64,000 nt of DNA, taken from contig OY755047.1 in the NCBI GenBank assembly GCA_963576565.1, forward strand, positions 868,001-932,000. Reading direction: 5' to 3'. The notes under the pieces are model-generated. The model was given only the letters and a program-made list of their open reading frames with translations, searched no databases and was not told the DNA's origin. Source of the DNA: Aspidapion aeneum. Its lineage: Eukaryota; Arthropoda; Insecta; Coleoptera; Brentidae. Both the position numbers and the translations under genes were made by a program. Positions 10,672-21,893 of the stretch are shown in pieces (positions within the stretch are counted from its first letter, which is position 1; every line of letters begins with the position of its first letter).

Positions 10672-11877
10672 TCAATTATTATTATTAACATTAATATTAA
10701 AGGTGCAGTTTGTAGCGTGCTGTAAGTTGATAGCAGAGGCAAGTGTTTTCTCAAATGAAGTGGCAGATTTGAAACTTGGGTTTTGGTTCTCCACTGCGTT
10801 CTCCAAGTTTTCGGAAACATCTGTTGCAACTGTGGTCATGCATTTGGGGCTGGATTGAGGCACTTTGGAAGGTTGTATGGTAGAAGAAAGTTGCTGACTA
10901 GTTGAAGGACCAGGGTGGCTGAACTTCAAAATTTTATTCGAAATATTTTTTTGGAATTCAGTTGAACTGTCAAGGTACCCTTCTGCGACACTTGAAGATT
11001 TCCATCCACCGAGTCGTTTGATATTGGTTATTCCTTCGCCTGAATCTGCCAACATTGTTGCGGCAGAACGTCGGAAGCTGTGACCCGTGTATAATTCTGG
11101 ATTTGAAAGCTTCAGATAGCATGCGATATCTGATGGCATTTTACCGAATGTATTAATTCCAATGCATTGTACCGTACATGCTCCTTTTTTGTAGTTTACG
11201 AAGAACCGTCTATGTGGGGTCTCTGGTTTCCTTAAGTTGACATATTTTCGGATCAATTGGAGAAGTTTTCCATTCTCGGCTTCTTCTGAAATAGCAAAAC
11301 TTCTAAATGTATGGTTTTTTGAGTCAGGAATTTTTATAATGATCATATTTCCTTTTTCTTCAATGTCATCTAGGCACATTTTTGCTAGTTCTTCACGGCG
11401 ACATGCGCCCGCCAAACCAAAAATCGTGGCAACTTTCATATGCAAATAAACTAGGTCAGGAGCTTCGCTTAAAAACTTGAAAATTTCTTCTTTTGTGAAG
11501 ATTTTTGCCTTCTTGGGTCTGAATCCAACGTTTTGTTTTTTCAAGTAGGCCGTAACTTTAAAAAAATTGCTTAAGTCAACGTTTTTTCTGAGTTTTATTA
11601 CACTTTTGAGCATAGAATACCTCGACCAAAGGGTATTCGGTTTGCACGTTTTGGAAATTTCGGAGAAATATGCCAAAAAAACAGCTTCTTGAAGGGATTT
11701 GATGCCTTTAGCGTGGCACCATCTCTCAAACAAACTATATTCCTTCTCATACCTGTGACGAGATTTTGAAGGAAGCAGGTCCAAATTAGCGATTCTAGCG
11801 GCTTCTAGAACTGACTGGGGTAGATCTTCGTCCGAAGAATCCATTGAAAATCTGATTTTTTTGTTTGAAAAATTCAA
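10672..11877 (-). CDS. Tyrosine recombinase, intact (401 aa)
   Basis: An open frame from an ATG at 11877 to a stop near 10672, same strand as Notch. Residues about 38-135 look like a helical core-binding domain (RYEKEYSLFERWCHAKGI). Residues about 140-305 carry the whole tyrosine recombinase active site: Arg160 in GACRREEL, a candidate Lys187 in DSKNH, His266 and Arg269 in GHSFRRS, Trp292 in GGWKSSS and Tyr301 in EGYLD. The family cuts and rejoins DNA through a 3'-phosphotyrosine intermediate. The C-terminal 90 residues are Ser/Thr/Gln-rich, low-complexity, and end in Asn repeats. No frameshift or stop is present, in contrast to every other transposon gene here. It could be a live Crypton-type transposase. 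A second ATG at codon 12 is possible. Confidence 0.88.
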   Translation of the reverse strand: MNFSNKKIRFSMDSSDEDLPQSVLEAARIANLDLLPSKSRHRYEKEYSLFERWCHAKGIKSLQEAVFLAYFSEISKTCKPNTLWSRYSMLKSVIKLRKNVDLSNFFKVTAYLKKQNVGFRPKKAKIFTKEEIFKFLSEAPDLVYLHMKVATIFGLAGACRREELAKMCLDDIEEKGNMIIIKIPDSKNHTFRSFAISEEAENGKLLQLIRKYVNLRKPETPHRRFFVNYKKGACTVQCIGINTFGKMPSDIACYLKLSNPELYTGHSFRRSAATMLADSGEGITNIKRLGGWKSSSVAEGYLDSSTEFQKNISNKILKFSHPGPSTSQQLSSTIQPSKVPQSSPKCMTTVATDVSENLENAVENQNPSFKSATSFEKTLASAINLQHATNCTFNINVNNNN

Positions 11878-12200
11878 AAGACGCTTGTATCTGCAAAATT
11901 GGCTTTGTTTTGACAGTTTGTTTGTACTTTGTTGCTATGGTGATTTAAGATGCCAAATCTAAAACCACTAGTGTTCATTGTTGTTTGACATTGACAATGA
12001 CGATATTTATACCGGGGAGGTTAAAAACTTATAATTTGAACCTATTTTACTGAAAACTTTATTTCATCGAAAATATTGAAAATATAGCAGAATTTTAGTC
12101 AATTTGAATATTTTTAGGATATTTCGTGTGGTAGGAAAGATACAAATGTATTTTGAACGGTCTAAATGTTATAGAACATCTCAAAATCGTAACAAATTTA

Positions 12201-12316
12201 CTTTTCCGCACTAGTGCGGAAAAAATATGTGGCACTTTCCACACTAAAATGCGTGCGGAAAAGTGGCACTTTCCACACTAAAATGCGTGCGGAAAAGTGG
12301 ACTTTTCCGCACGCTT
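12201..12316. repeat. Inverted-box array, possible recombinase binding sites
   Basis: At least four GTGCGGAAAA-type boxes lie in inverted or direct arrangement just upstream of the recombinase gene. There is one perfect 22-bp palindrome (12202-12223) and a 34-bp direct repeat present twice. Paired inverted boxes around a short spacer are the usual form of tyrosine recombinase core sites; that role is inferred here. Confidence 0.7.
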
Positions 12317-12329
12317 ATAGAAAACATAT

Positions 12330-12690
12330 AATTAAACAGATTAAAAAATAAATCAATAATTTAAAAATAAAAATAAAAAAACCCTGTATAATGGCAAAAA
12401 CTAATGGACTTCCATTTGTCCTTGATAATGGGTAATTTGTGCATTTGTGCACATGTAAGTGCGATGTTGTGAGCCAATCTTATAATAAATCACTGTGTAT
12501 CTGCAATAACACATAACCATTAGGCATTAGGGCATTACCATAACATTTACCACGTTTAAAAGTAATTATTATGGGTTCATGTAGCTCATAGAGTACCATT
12601 TGGTACCTATTCAAGTAGTTTTTAAAATAATTTGTACCGCTTCTTATAACAAAACTTTTCTTTTTAATTTTTGATGATTTTGACTCTTTC
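12330..12690. other. Intron stretch, nothing recognised
   Basis: AT-rich sequence with no ORF or repeat that I can identify. Confidence 0.5.
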
Positions 12691-12838
12691 GCGGACCTAA
12701 ACTACTTCTCTTCTGACATTCCCTACTTTTATTTTATTTACATTGGTTATACACTTTTGTTTTGAGGCACTGAGAGGATATTTTTTATTATGTAGCCTAA
12801 TTTACTGAATGCTGCCCAGGCCAATCTTATTCGTCTTA
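12690..12838 (-). mobile_element. RTE-type LINE fragment (subfamily A)
   Basis: Read on the minus strand it contains aagattggcctgggcagcat and the downstream sequence shared with the copies at 16190, 22815 and 40500. It is a short piece of the region just after the reverse transcriptase palm. Confidence 0.75.
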
Positions 12839-13085
12839 TAACTTATAACTGGTGTGGTACGGACATGTACAAAGAATGGATGATGAAAGACTACCTAAAC
12901 AAATACTACAATGGAAACCAACTGGCCGAAGAAAACGAGGACGGCCAAGGAGAAGCTGGAGAGAAGGAATAGACAGTGAAATAAGAATAAGAGGCCTAGA
13001 TGATGAATTATGGGCAAACAGAAACGAGTGGAGATTGGGTATCGCAAGACGTAGAACGTTGTGAAACCGATAAATATATATATAC
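12839..13085 (+). mobile_element. RTE-type LINE 3' end (subfamily B)
   Basis: Encodes WYGHVQRMDDERLPKQI and GRRKRGRPRRSWREGI, the C-terminal WxGHV and GRP motifs typical of RTE/BovB-type LINE polyproteins. It ends with ccgataaatatatatata, the 3' tail also seen at 36655. The 5' part is missing. It lies between two minus-strand subfamily A fragments. Confidence 0.85.
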
Positions 13086-13150
13086 ATGTTTAATAGGTGG
13101 TCAATTGTACTGAAACCTTCTCTGAACCTCTGATTATCAAGGCTAAAAGC
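13086..13150 (-). mobile_element. RTE-type LINE fragment (subfamily A)
   Basis: The minus strand reads FREGFSTIDHLLNM, matching FRKGFSTVDHLITM of the copy at 41060-41150. This is reverse transcriptase domain sequence only. Confidence 0.7.
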
Positions 13151-13444
13151 CACCAGGGGTTTTAATGCCACGTGAAGATGAATTGTTATGTCCTATCAAT
13201 TAAGTTTTGTAGGTACGTGGTCGGAACCCATTGGTACCATACTGAGCTTAGTAATGGGTTTATTTTACATAATTGTGCGACTCAGAAATTGTAAGGAAGA
13301 CTTCAAATGTTCAGCTTAAGTTGTTTTGTGGATGAATAGAGTAATAATATAATCACACTTTTGTTTAAAAACAACAATATTCTTGAAATATATCTATCAT
13401 ACAAAAGTACGCGAAAATGATATTCCGTTAAAAGAATTAAGATA

Positions 13445-13978
13445 AATTTAGAAAAAAAAACTTTTTGAAAACAAGCTTTTATAAAATGGACTAAAAAGCA
13501 TAAAATAAAAATTTTTTGAGTGTTCTGATATCATAATAATAAAAGCGATGGGCGTATTAAAAGAAATTTACCCGTTTTTCTTTTAACCTTGTTAACTCGA
13601 AGTTTAGTGAAAATCCAAATTCATTATATTATAGCAGAGAAATTTAAGGGATAGATAGATAATTTAACCCAACCTAACCCTTCTCAAGCTACCCTTACAT
13701 TTTTCTGATATGGATGGACATTATTACGCCTGCTTCATATTAGGCAGATCATCCGCGACCGGCAGTGTGTCGATTTATTTTGTCACATTGAAAAAGAAGA
13801 GTCGGCCCATCATCGGTTGTGGACGATCCACCAAATGCGCATGGAAAGGCATTTACCTAATATTAAATACGCCCATCGCTTTTATTATTATGATATCAGA
13901 ACACTCAAAAAATTATTTTATGCTTTTTAGTCCATTTTATAAAAGCTTGTCTTCAAAAATTTTTTTTTTCTAAATTTA
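13445..13978. mobile_element. Foldback MITE, about 530 bp
   Basis: Inverted arms of about 100 bp at 13470-13566 and 13856-13956 share gcttttataaaatggacta and gatatcataataataaaagc. The centre is unique and has no meaningful ORF. Confidence 0.8.
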
Positions 13979-14114
13979 TTTTTTAATTTTTAGATTTGTC
14001 TAAGTCTATGCATTTCAGCTAGCGCATCGATATTGCAGGGAGTCTTTCCTGTCAATTTTGAAATATCTAAGTCTTCGATGAGAAGGCCGTCCAACGATTT
14101 GATACTAAACAAAA

Positions 14115-14770
14115 TACAAACTAAAATTTTACCCCCTCTCCGCCCTCCACGTTAGGGGGGAGGTAGGCAGTCAGTGATACCACATTATTGGATTGTCATC
14201 GGAACTATAACGTTATGCGAAATTTAAAGTTATTCGGATACGTGGAAGTCCGTCCAATCTGATCAAAAATTCGTAATCCTCATCCTCAAAAACCCCCAAA
14301 TACCAATTTTGGTGGAAATCCATCAAACTAAAATTTTACCCCCTCTCCGCCCTCCAGGTTAGGGGTGAGGTAGGCAGTCAGTTATACCACATTATTGGAT
14401 TTTAATCGGAACTATAACGGTATACGGAATTTAAAGTCAATCGGATACGTGGAAGTCAGTTGAAAGTAATCAGAAAAACTTGAAATTAAATTGTCCATTT
14501 TGAATCCGCCATATTGAATTTTTGTAATCTGATCAAAAATTCGTAATTCTCATCCTCAAAAACCTCGAGATACCAATTTTGGTGGAAATCGGACAAACTA
14601 AAGTTTTACCCCCTCTCCACCCCCCCCCCCCCCCCACGTTAGGGTGGAGGTAGGTACCCGATGAAACCACATGATTGTATTGTCATCGGAACTAAAACGC
14701 TATGCGAAATTTGAAGTCAATCGGATGTTTGGAAGTTCTTCAAAAATGAGTTGCAAGATTTGATTACATA
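14115..14770. repeat. Three tandem copies of a 210-270 bp unit
   Basis: Units starting at about 14117, 14326 and 14596 share aaactaaaattttaccccct, then gttaggg.gaggtaggcagtcagt, then tggtggaaatc. The second unit has a 66-bp extra segment (attttgaatccgccatattg). The third contains a C16 run at 14620-14635. Confidence 0.8.
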
Positions 14771-14794
14771 CACCACATACATACAGGTGAAGTT

Positions 14795-15060
14795 AAATAA
14801 AAGCTTGTAAAAAAAGTAAGGCCAAGTTCTCTAATACAAATTTCAAATGAAAGGTTCTTACTAGTTTGGAAATGTTTTTTTTTAAACTTTGCTATTACAG
14901 CCAAACTTCTTTATGTTCAATTTAGCACTGTGCCAATAATAGCCAAGTTTAGAAAAACATTTCCAAACTAGTCAAAATTTTTCATTTTGAAATTTGTATT
15001 AAAGAACTTGGCTTTACTTTTATCTCAATTCTTTTTACAGAATACCATTTCCGAATACTT
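14795..15060. repeat. Foldback element copy (family shared with 53500-55070)
   Basis: Two inverted arms meet near 14930: 14800-14930 and 14935-15060 share actagtttggaaatgttttt in opposite senses. The same arms recur at 53500-53655 and 54943-55070, where LINE and MITE sequence separates them. Confidence 0.7.
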
Positions 15061-16120
15061 GGCTTTTTTACATGAAATGTTTTTGTTATGATACATATTT
15101 AAAATATTATGTTTTTATTAAAAACCGTTTTCGCAAAAATCCTTTGAAAGCTACGGACTGCATTTTCCTGCATGCATACACAAGATACGAGCTTATTACG
15201 AGATATTTAAAAACCACTTTAAAACTAGATTTCTCAGTTTGGTAATATCTTCTAAGCATACCTATTCGTGTATCTAATAGGTAAACACCGCCATATAAAT
15301 GACATTATTTTAAATAATTTAAGTAATGTTATCAATAATGCAACTTAAATGTTTTCGAACAAGAATTTAAGATAATTCAGACCAGAAGATAGCTTTTGGA
15401 AGGGAAAAAGTTAGTAACAGGAAGCATTGACATTAAAATATATTGAAGACAAATTTTAAAAACTACTTTACGGAAGTTCATAAAACTTGGAGGGGGTTAT
15501 TAACTCTATGAGGATCTACGACTGTGCAAAGTTTGAGTTTCGTAGCTCATTCCGAATAGAGTTTTAGATAGGTCAAATATGGGCTGAAATGTTTCAAGAA
15601 AAGATGGTACAGCAATTAATGCGAACTTGGCGGGGCATTGCCGTGCCCTCAGATATAAAAACCATTAAAATACAAAATTTCTTAACAGTACCCAGTGTAG
15701 GTACCGCCAGTTGTTTCTTAGTTACCATAAGGAATTTTACCACGTGGGTGTCACACCCATGATGGTCGTTCTCTATAAGCAGGGTACTGCCTTTTTGCCA
15801 TTATGTTTTGGTACGGCTTTTCTTCATTCTTCCTCGCGAAAAAAATCCCTGTGTATGTATGTGTACTCGGTTTTATAATATAACGTATCTTTGGTATAAA
15901 ACTTATTGTGGGTGTTCTTATAAATGCCGCTTTCAAGCTATATGTCCTCAAAAAATTGTTTAAAAATGCAATAAAGTAAAGTTTTAAATTTTATTTTTTT
16001 AAGACCGATTGATTTGATGAATCGAATAAAAAAAGAATAATAAAAATCGGTTAAGCAGTTTGGGAGTTATCGCGAAATAACATAAACTAAAGTACCTACA
16101 TTCTGTTAGATTACCTACCT
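15061..16120. other. Intron stretch with one shared dispersed repeat
   Basis: 15470-15655 is the inverse of 53205-53410 (shared phrases gaaatgtttcaagaaaagatgg and ggggcattgccgtgcc). I identify nothing in the rest of this kilobase. The ORF at 15751-15951 shows no recognisable feature. Confidence 0.5.
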
Positions 16121-16124
16121 GGAA

Positions 16125-16465
16125 GAGGTGTCAGGCAGTGTGACACAATATCCCCTAAACTATCTAACCAGGCCCTAAAAGATGTTTTAACAGCTGAAAT
16201 CAAGAGACGAGTAAGATTGGCCTGGGCAGCATTCAGTAAATTAAGCTACATATTAAAAAATAAAAAATATCCTCAGTACCTTAAAACGAAAGTGTGTAAC
16301 CAATGTATCCTTCCTGTACTTACCTATGGATCCCAGACCTGGACACATACAAAATCAAACATGGATAAGGGAACAAAAGCTCAAAGATCAATGGAAAGAC
16401 AAATGCTACAGATAGAAAAAGAAACGAATGGATAAGAAATAAAACAAAAGTAAGGGTTATCAGTG
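16125..16465 (+). mobile_element. RTE-type LINE fragment (subfamily A)
   Basis: It joins two separated pieces of the LINE: the motif gtgacacaatatcccctaaa (the D-T-I-S-P region) runs directly into RVRLAWAAFSKLSYILKNKKYPQ and YGSQTWTHTKSNMDKG. The palm with YADD is deleted. The fragment stops about ten bases from the 5' splice site of the EGF11/12 exon. Confidence 0.85.
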
Positions 16466-16476
16466 TAGAGACCTAC

Positions 16477-16659
16477 CTGGCATGCAAACGCATCGGAAAG
16501 TTCCCAGTTCGTCAAGACAGGAACCGTCGTTGTGGCAGGGATGACTCTCACATTCGTTCACATTCGTTTCACATCGGGGTCCCGTGAATCCTTGTGTGCA
16601 GTTGCATGCAAAACTTCCCGGGGTGTTGACGCAAATTCCATCGTGCTCGCAAGGAGAAC
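16477..16659 (-). CDS. Notch: Notch exon: EGF11-EGF12, ligand-binding core
   Basis: 183 bp, phase 1 in and out. It completes [10 protein letters not shown] (EGF11) and carries EGF12: [18 protein letters not shown], then CMPG. EGF11-12 are the minimal Delta/Serrate binding unit in Notch receptors. EGF12 keeps both the O-glucose consensus (CESHPC) and the O-fucose consensus (CHNDGSC), the sites that Fringe-type modification acts on. The acceptor is cttgacag and the donor is CCA G|gtaggt. A retrotransposon fragment ends about ten bases inside the downstream intron. Confidence 0.97.
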
Positions 16660-16811
16660 CTGTCAAGAAATGTCAAAATATAATTTTAAAAAATTAATCA
16701 CAGACGAGGATGGGATGAAAATTTTTCGGCCTAACATAGAACGCAACAACATAGTGGCTAAATAATAATTTATTTCTCTACATGGTCCCCTTGTAAGGTA
16801 ATATACATTTT

Positions 16812-17211
16812 CCTACTTGCGTGCGTAAAAGTGCACTTTTACGCACGCATTTGCGTGCGGAAAGTTGAACTTTCCGCACGCCGTGAATTTTAGGCCTAAT
16901 TAGACTTATTGACCCATTTATAAACTCAATTAAATTAAAAATGAGGCCTAATTAGACTTATTGACCCATTTATAAACTCAATTAAATTAAAAATGAAAAC
17001 AGAATTTGTTTTTTGCTGTTTTAATGTAAAAAATACCAAATATATTAAAATGTAAAACCAAGCTTTTTATGCAACTAGGAAAAATTTTGTACCTAACTCT
17101 TGCGGAAAGTGCCTTTTGCGCCCTTGACGGCGTGCCCGAACTCCGCAAAGCGTCGTTCGGGCAACTGCCGTCGCGTGCGTAAAAGTATCACTTTCCGCAC
17201 TAGTTAGGTAA
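16812..17211. mobile_element. Non-autonomous copy of the tyrosine-recombinase element
   Basis: About 400 bp inserted into the mariner fragment, which fixes its limits to within a few bases. It begins with two palindromes built from GCGTGCG(T/G)AAA boxes (16820-16849 perfect; 16853-16881). The AT-rich middle holds a 52-bp direct repeat (16893-16944, 16945-16996). It ends with a 121-bp hairpin (17090-17210). It has no recombinase gene. The layout mirrors 10471-12320 in opposite orientation. The flanks (taatatacatttt and taaataactattt) are similar but not a clean target duplication. Confidence 0.78.
17090..17210. repeat. 121-bp terminal hairpin (copy 2)
   Basis: Reading the minus strand, the outer arms begin TACCTAACT as in copy 1. 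The inner stems are GACGGC/GCCGTC and TGCCCGAAC/GTTCGGGCA. The one-sided bulge is AGT and the apex is GA-CGC-TTT-GCG-GA. The length is the same as copy 1. Four base pairs of the inner stems differ from copy 1 and all four are changed on both strands. Confidence 0.9.
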
Positions 17212-17343
17212 ATAACTATTTCCCGAACGATGTTCAACTGATTTGATGCCATCACTGAAGTCTGATTTATCCAACTCGTCAAAATAGGCGTTTGTAGCTG
17301 CAATGACTTCTAAATCTGACGAAATTTTTTTTCTTGCAAGACA

Positions 17344-17405
17344 TTTTTTTCGAAGGAGGTGGAGAATAGGCGTCGGACAACGTAGAAAAACGTTCTAAAC
17401 CGACA
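17344..17405 (+). mobile_element. RTE-type LINE 3' tail (subfamily C)
   Basis: It carries cgaaggaggtggagaatagg and gtcggacaacgtagaaaaacg, ending at cgacata. This is the same 3' end as the copies at 30712-30760 and 23446. Confidence 0.8.
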
Positions 17406-17408
17406 TAG

Positions 17409-19090
<1,682 letters not shown>

Positions 19091-19478
19091 AGTATTAGAG
19101 TAAAATACCTATTGAAAAATGGCGCTGTCAGAAAAGTAACTAACCTTCCAAAAATGTCAAAAATACAGACACGAAAACGAATTTCTCAGAAAAGTCAAAG
19201 GCGCTCAAAAAACTTAACACCTCTGCCGTGCAAAGCAAAAACCTAGTAACTCGACTTACTCGAAAATGAGATTTTTATATCATTGAAATCGCCGTAAAAA
19301 ACGACACCAGCCAGTTTTTCTAGAATGTGGCTATCTTGAAAATCAAGGAAGTTATGTAGTTAAATAAGTTATAGTTAGTATGTAGTTAAATAAACTTCAA
19401 ACTCTATTTCACAAAACACTAGTTTTTGACTTACTAGGTTTCTACTTTGCACGGCAGACCTTGTATTAGGTCTATTTT
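19091..19478. other. Intron stretch, nothing recognised
   Basis: No ORF or known repeat. A motif pair actagtttttgacttactaggttt / aaaacctagtaactcg suggests a local imperfect inverted repeat. Confidence 0.4.
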
Positions 19479-20098
19479 AGCTCACACTACTACTATACTG
19501 ATTTTTTCGAGAAAAAAAAAGTTGCTCCGATTTCAAATTTTTTTATATATCTTTGCGTTTCAGATGATTTTGAAACTTTTTTGTTGCGCCGTCTGTCTGT
19601 CTATCTGTCTGTATGTCTGTCTGTAACGACCAACGCGCATAACTCAAAAACCGCTTGGCCTCAAAAACCGCTTGGGTCGAGATGGTTCCATTTAAAAATG
19701 AACAAAATCCACTGAACACAAACCAAATAAAAGGGTGGGGGTAGATTTCAAAAATTAGAGTTTATGTGAAAATATGGCGTGTGTGATATTAAACGAAAGG
19801 TAATTGAGTCTGGAGTTAAAAAAAATTAATTTTGATTTATTTAAAAAAAGGGTAAGGGTACATTTCAAAAATTAGAGTTAAAGTGAAAATATGGCGTGTG
19901 TGATATCAAACGAAAGGTAATTGAGTCCGGAGTTTAACATTCAAGAGAGAGATTTCAAAAATTTGAGATTAAGTCAAAACATGGCTTGTGTGGTATCAAA
20001 CAAAAGGTAATTTAGTCTGGAGTTGAATAAACTATATTTCAGTTTTTAGTTATATTAGCTCACACGTACACTATAACTATAGTACCTAGTGTGAGCTT
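19479..20098. mobile_element. Hairpin-ended GTCT element (copy 2, shortened)
   Basis: Same ends as copy 1. The left hairpin has lost its second arm, the array is reduced to about 30 bp (19590-19623), and the 115-bp units are partly deleted. The right hairpin at 20057-20098 is intact. Confidence 0.85.
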
Positions 20099-20376
20099 AG
20101 AGGCCCAAATATTGGCAGAGTATTTTTTTGTATAATTATAGCAAGGACATTTATTCGTCGTGCAAAAATTCTACAGACGTAAAATTAATGTTATTATTGT
20201 TATAAATTGTTATTGCATTATTGGTAAAAACCAGTAGTCTTAAATAATATAAAATTACCGTCTATGGGTTCAAGTAGGGTCAACACTTTGAAAACCGCTA
20301 ATAGTATAGATACGAGAAAGAGATATATTATCTGTGTAGTAATTTTTTGTTCACAAAGTAAACATAGATATATGTA
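20099..20376. other. Intron stretch, nothing recognised
   Basis: Unique AT-rich sequence between two elements. Confidence 0.5.
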
Positions 20377-21893
20377 CAGTGAAACCTCTCCTTACGGACA
20401 CCTTTACAAAGCGGACACTCCCGTTAGGCGGACAAATTTGTTGGAACAAAGCTTTTCCCTATTTCTTTACATGTAAAATCACTCCTATAACCGGACACTC
20501 TAATAACAGGACGCGGACAATTTTTTTTGTTTAAAAAAATCTGGAACCTTCCTTAACCGGACGCGAAGCTCTGACAACGGGACGGAGCGCTGCACGACAT
20601 GGGCATAAATATTATGTAGTATGTTGGCAACAACGTACTCTGGAGCCGGGGAATTACCTCTTTCCGTTTTAATGCGGAGACTAAATACTTTTGTCGTATT
20701 TACAACATATTTTATTCGGCGGGATTGCTGTGTTTCATTTTTACTGTTCAGTTGGGTAGTAATAGATAGAAAAAATTAAAGTTGTTAACTTTTCGGAGAA
20801 GCTATCAGCACCAAAGATCGCTGAAAAATTTAATATCGGAAAAACTCAGACAGCGGAAATTGTTTATAAATTTATAAAAAATCTCGCAGTTCTCTCTCAT
20901 AAGGATGATTCTACCAAAAGTGGGCTATATGGATATAATTTTTGGTCATTGCCTTTAAATAACAGTACAGCACAGTAAATAATTTTGTTTTTTTAAATTT
21001 ATGTAACTAATTAGGTGTAAGCTAAGAAACATTTATTTTCCCGAATTTTAGGAATTATTGCATAAAAATTCCAGAGGGATGAGTACCAAAGGAATGAGTT
21101 TTTTAATGGTTTTCCAATTTAAATCAAAATCTATTTAGACTACTTAACTTAAGTTTTATATAAACAAAGTTCCTATACTTATAATTTTAAAACAATCAAC
21201 AAAAAAATTATACTATTGATATCAGTCGAATATTTACTTACCACAGGGATGATAATTAAAGCGTTCATTTTTGATTTCTCCGAAAAAAAACTAATTTTCT
21301 GCCGAAAATAAAAAGATCTATAACTTAAACTAAACTAAAGTTGACATTATCTGTCACAACTTGTCACCCTCACATGTAAATTAGATATCCAGGGCCGTTT
21401 CTTTTTCTAGAAATAAACCAGTGGTATTCACAAATATTGTGTTATTCAAAATGGAGCACGTTTAAAATTGTAAAATTTTCCGGAGAAGATGTAAATTCGG
21501 ATTTTCAAAAATATGACTCCAAACTTAAGTTTTATCAATTTTTTGATAAATAGTTAAGACTTGGTTAAATATTATTTATTAGGATATTTTTTTCAATTTG
21601 AGTTTTTAATATTTGGTTTGGGACTGCACCAGAGGAATGAGGTATTTGCTTTGTAATAAAAAAAATTATAAACTTGCAATTTTTTTTATACATTAAACTC
21701 AAATGCTCCATAAAGAAAACATTTCGTTTTAAATCTTATAACTAAAACTATGCTTCATTTGCAGTCTGTGTTTGAAAAATATGCAGTCCCATTCCACAGC
21801 ACCATTTTTATAGAATCATCCATAGGCGGACACCTCCAATAAGCGGACAAAATCGACGAAACCGTGAGTGTCCGTTTATAGGAGGTTTCACTG
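20377..21893 (+). mobile_element. Pogo/Tigger-like DNA transposon, decayed (copy A)
   Basis: 1517 bp, flanked by TA. The ends are CAGTGAAACCTCTCC.. and ..GGAGGTTTCACTG, followed inward by repeated ggacac / gcggaca phrases. At 20800-20880 it encodes a decayed APKIAEKFNIGKTQTAEIV, the helix-turn-helix of a CENP-B/pogo-type DNA-binding domain. No DDE domain is readable, so it is dead or non-autonomous. Confidence 0.85.

Larger units (their letters stand above)
10471..12320 (-). mobile_element. Tyrosine-recombinase (Crypton-like) transposable element
   Basis: About 1.85 kb in the EGF12/13 intron. On the minus strand the order is an array of inverted boxes (12201-12316), the recombinase gene (11877-10672), a short box TCTATAAGCGTG at 10603-10614 that is the inverse of 12308-12319, and a 121-bp hairpin (10471-10591). 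The 5' block holds a palindrome with arms TTTTCCGCAC/GTGCGGAAAA and two direct copies of a 34-bp unit (12231-12264, 12265-12298) containing GTGCGGAAAAGT. Eukaryotic tyrosine-recombinase DNA transposons are known as Cryptons, which normally lack such ends. The outer limits are inferred from the second copy at 16812-17211; no target duplication is clear. Confidence 0.7.
16705..17343 (-). mobile_element. Mariner fragment, interrupted
   Basis: The right end of the same mariner family as 5309-6539, in the other orientation. It starts cgaggatgggatgaaaa and includes the inverse of the YFDELDKSDFSDGIKSVEH coding stretch at 17230-17300. It is cut at about 17343, where a LINE tail begins, and interrupted at about 16812-17211 by the non-autonomous recombinase element. 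Confidence 0.88.

Noticed and set aside
13710..13973. 87-codon ORF
   Set aside because: Inside a foldback MITE, overlapping the inverted arm; no family resemblance.
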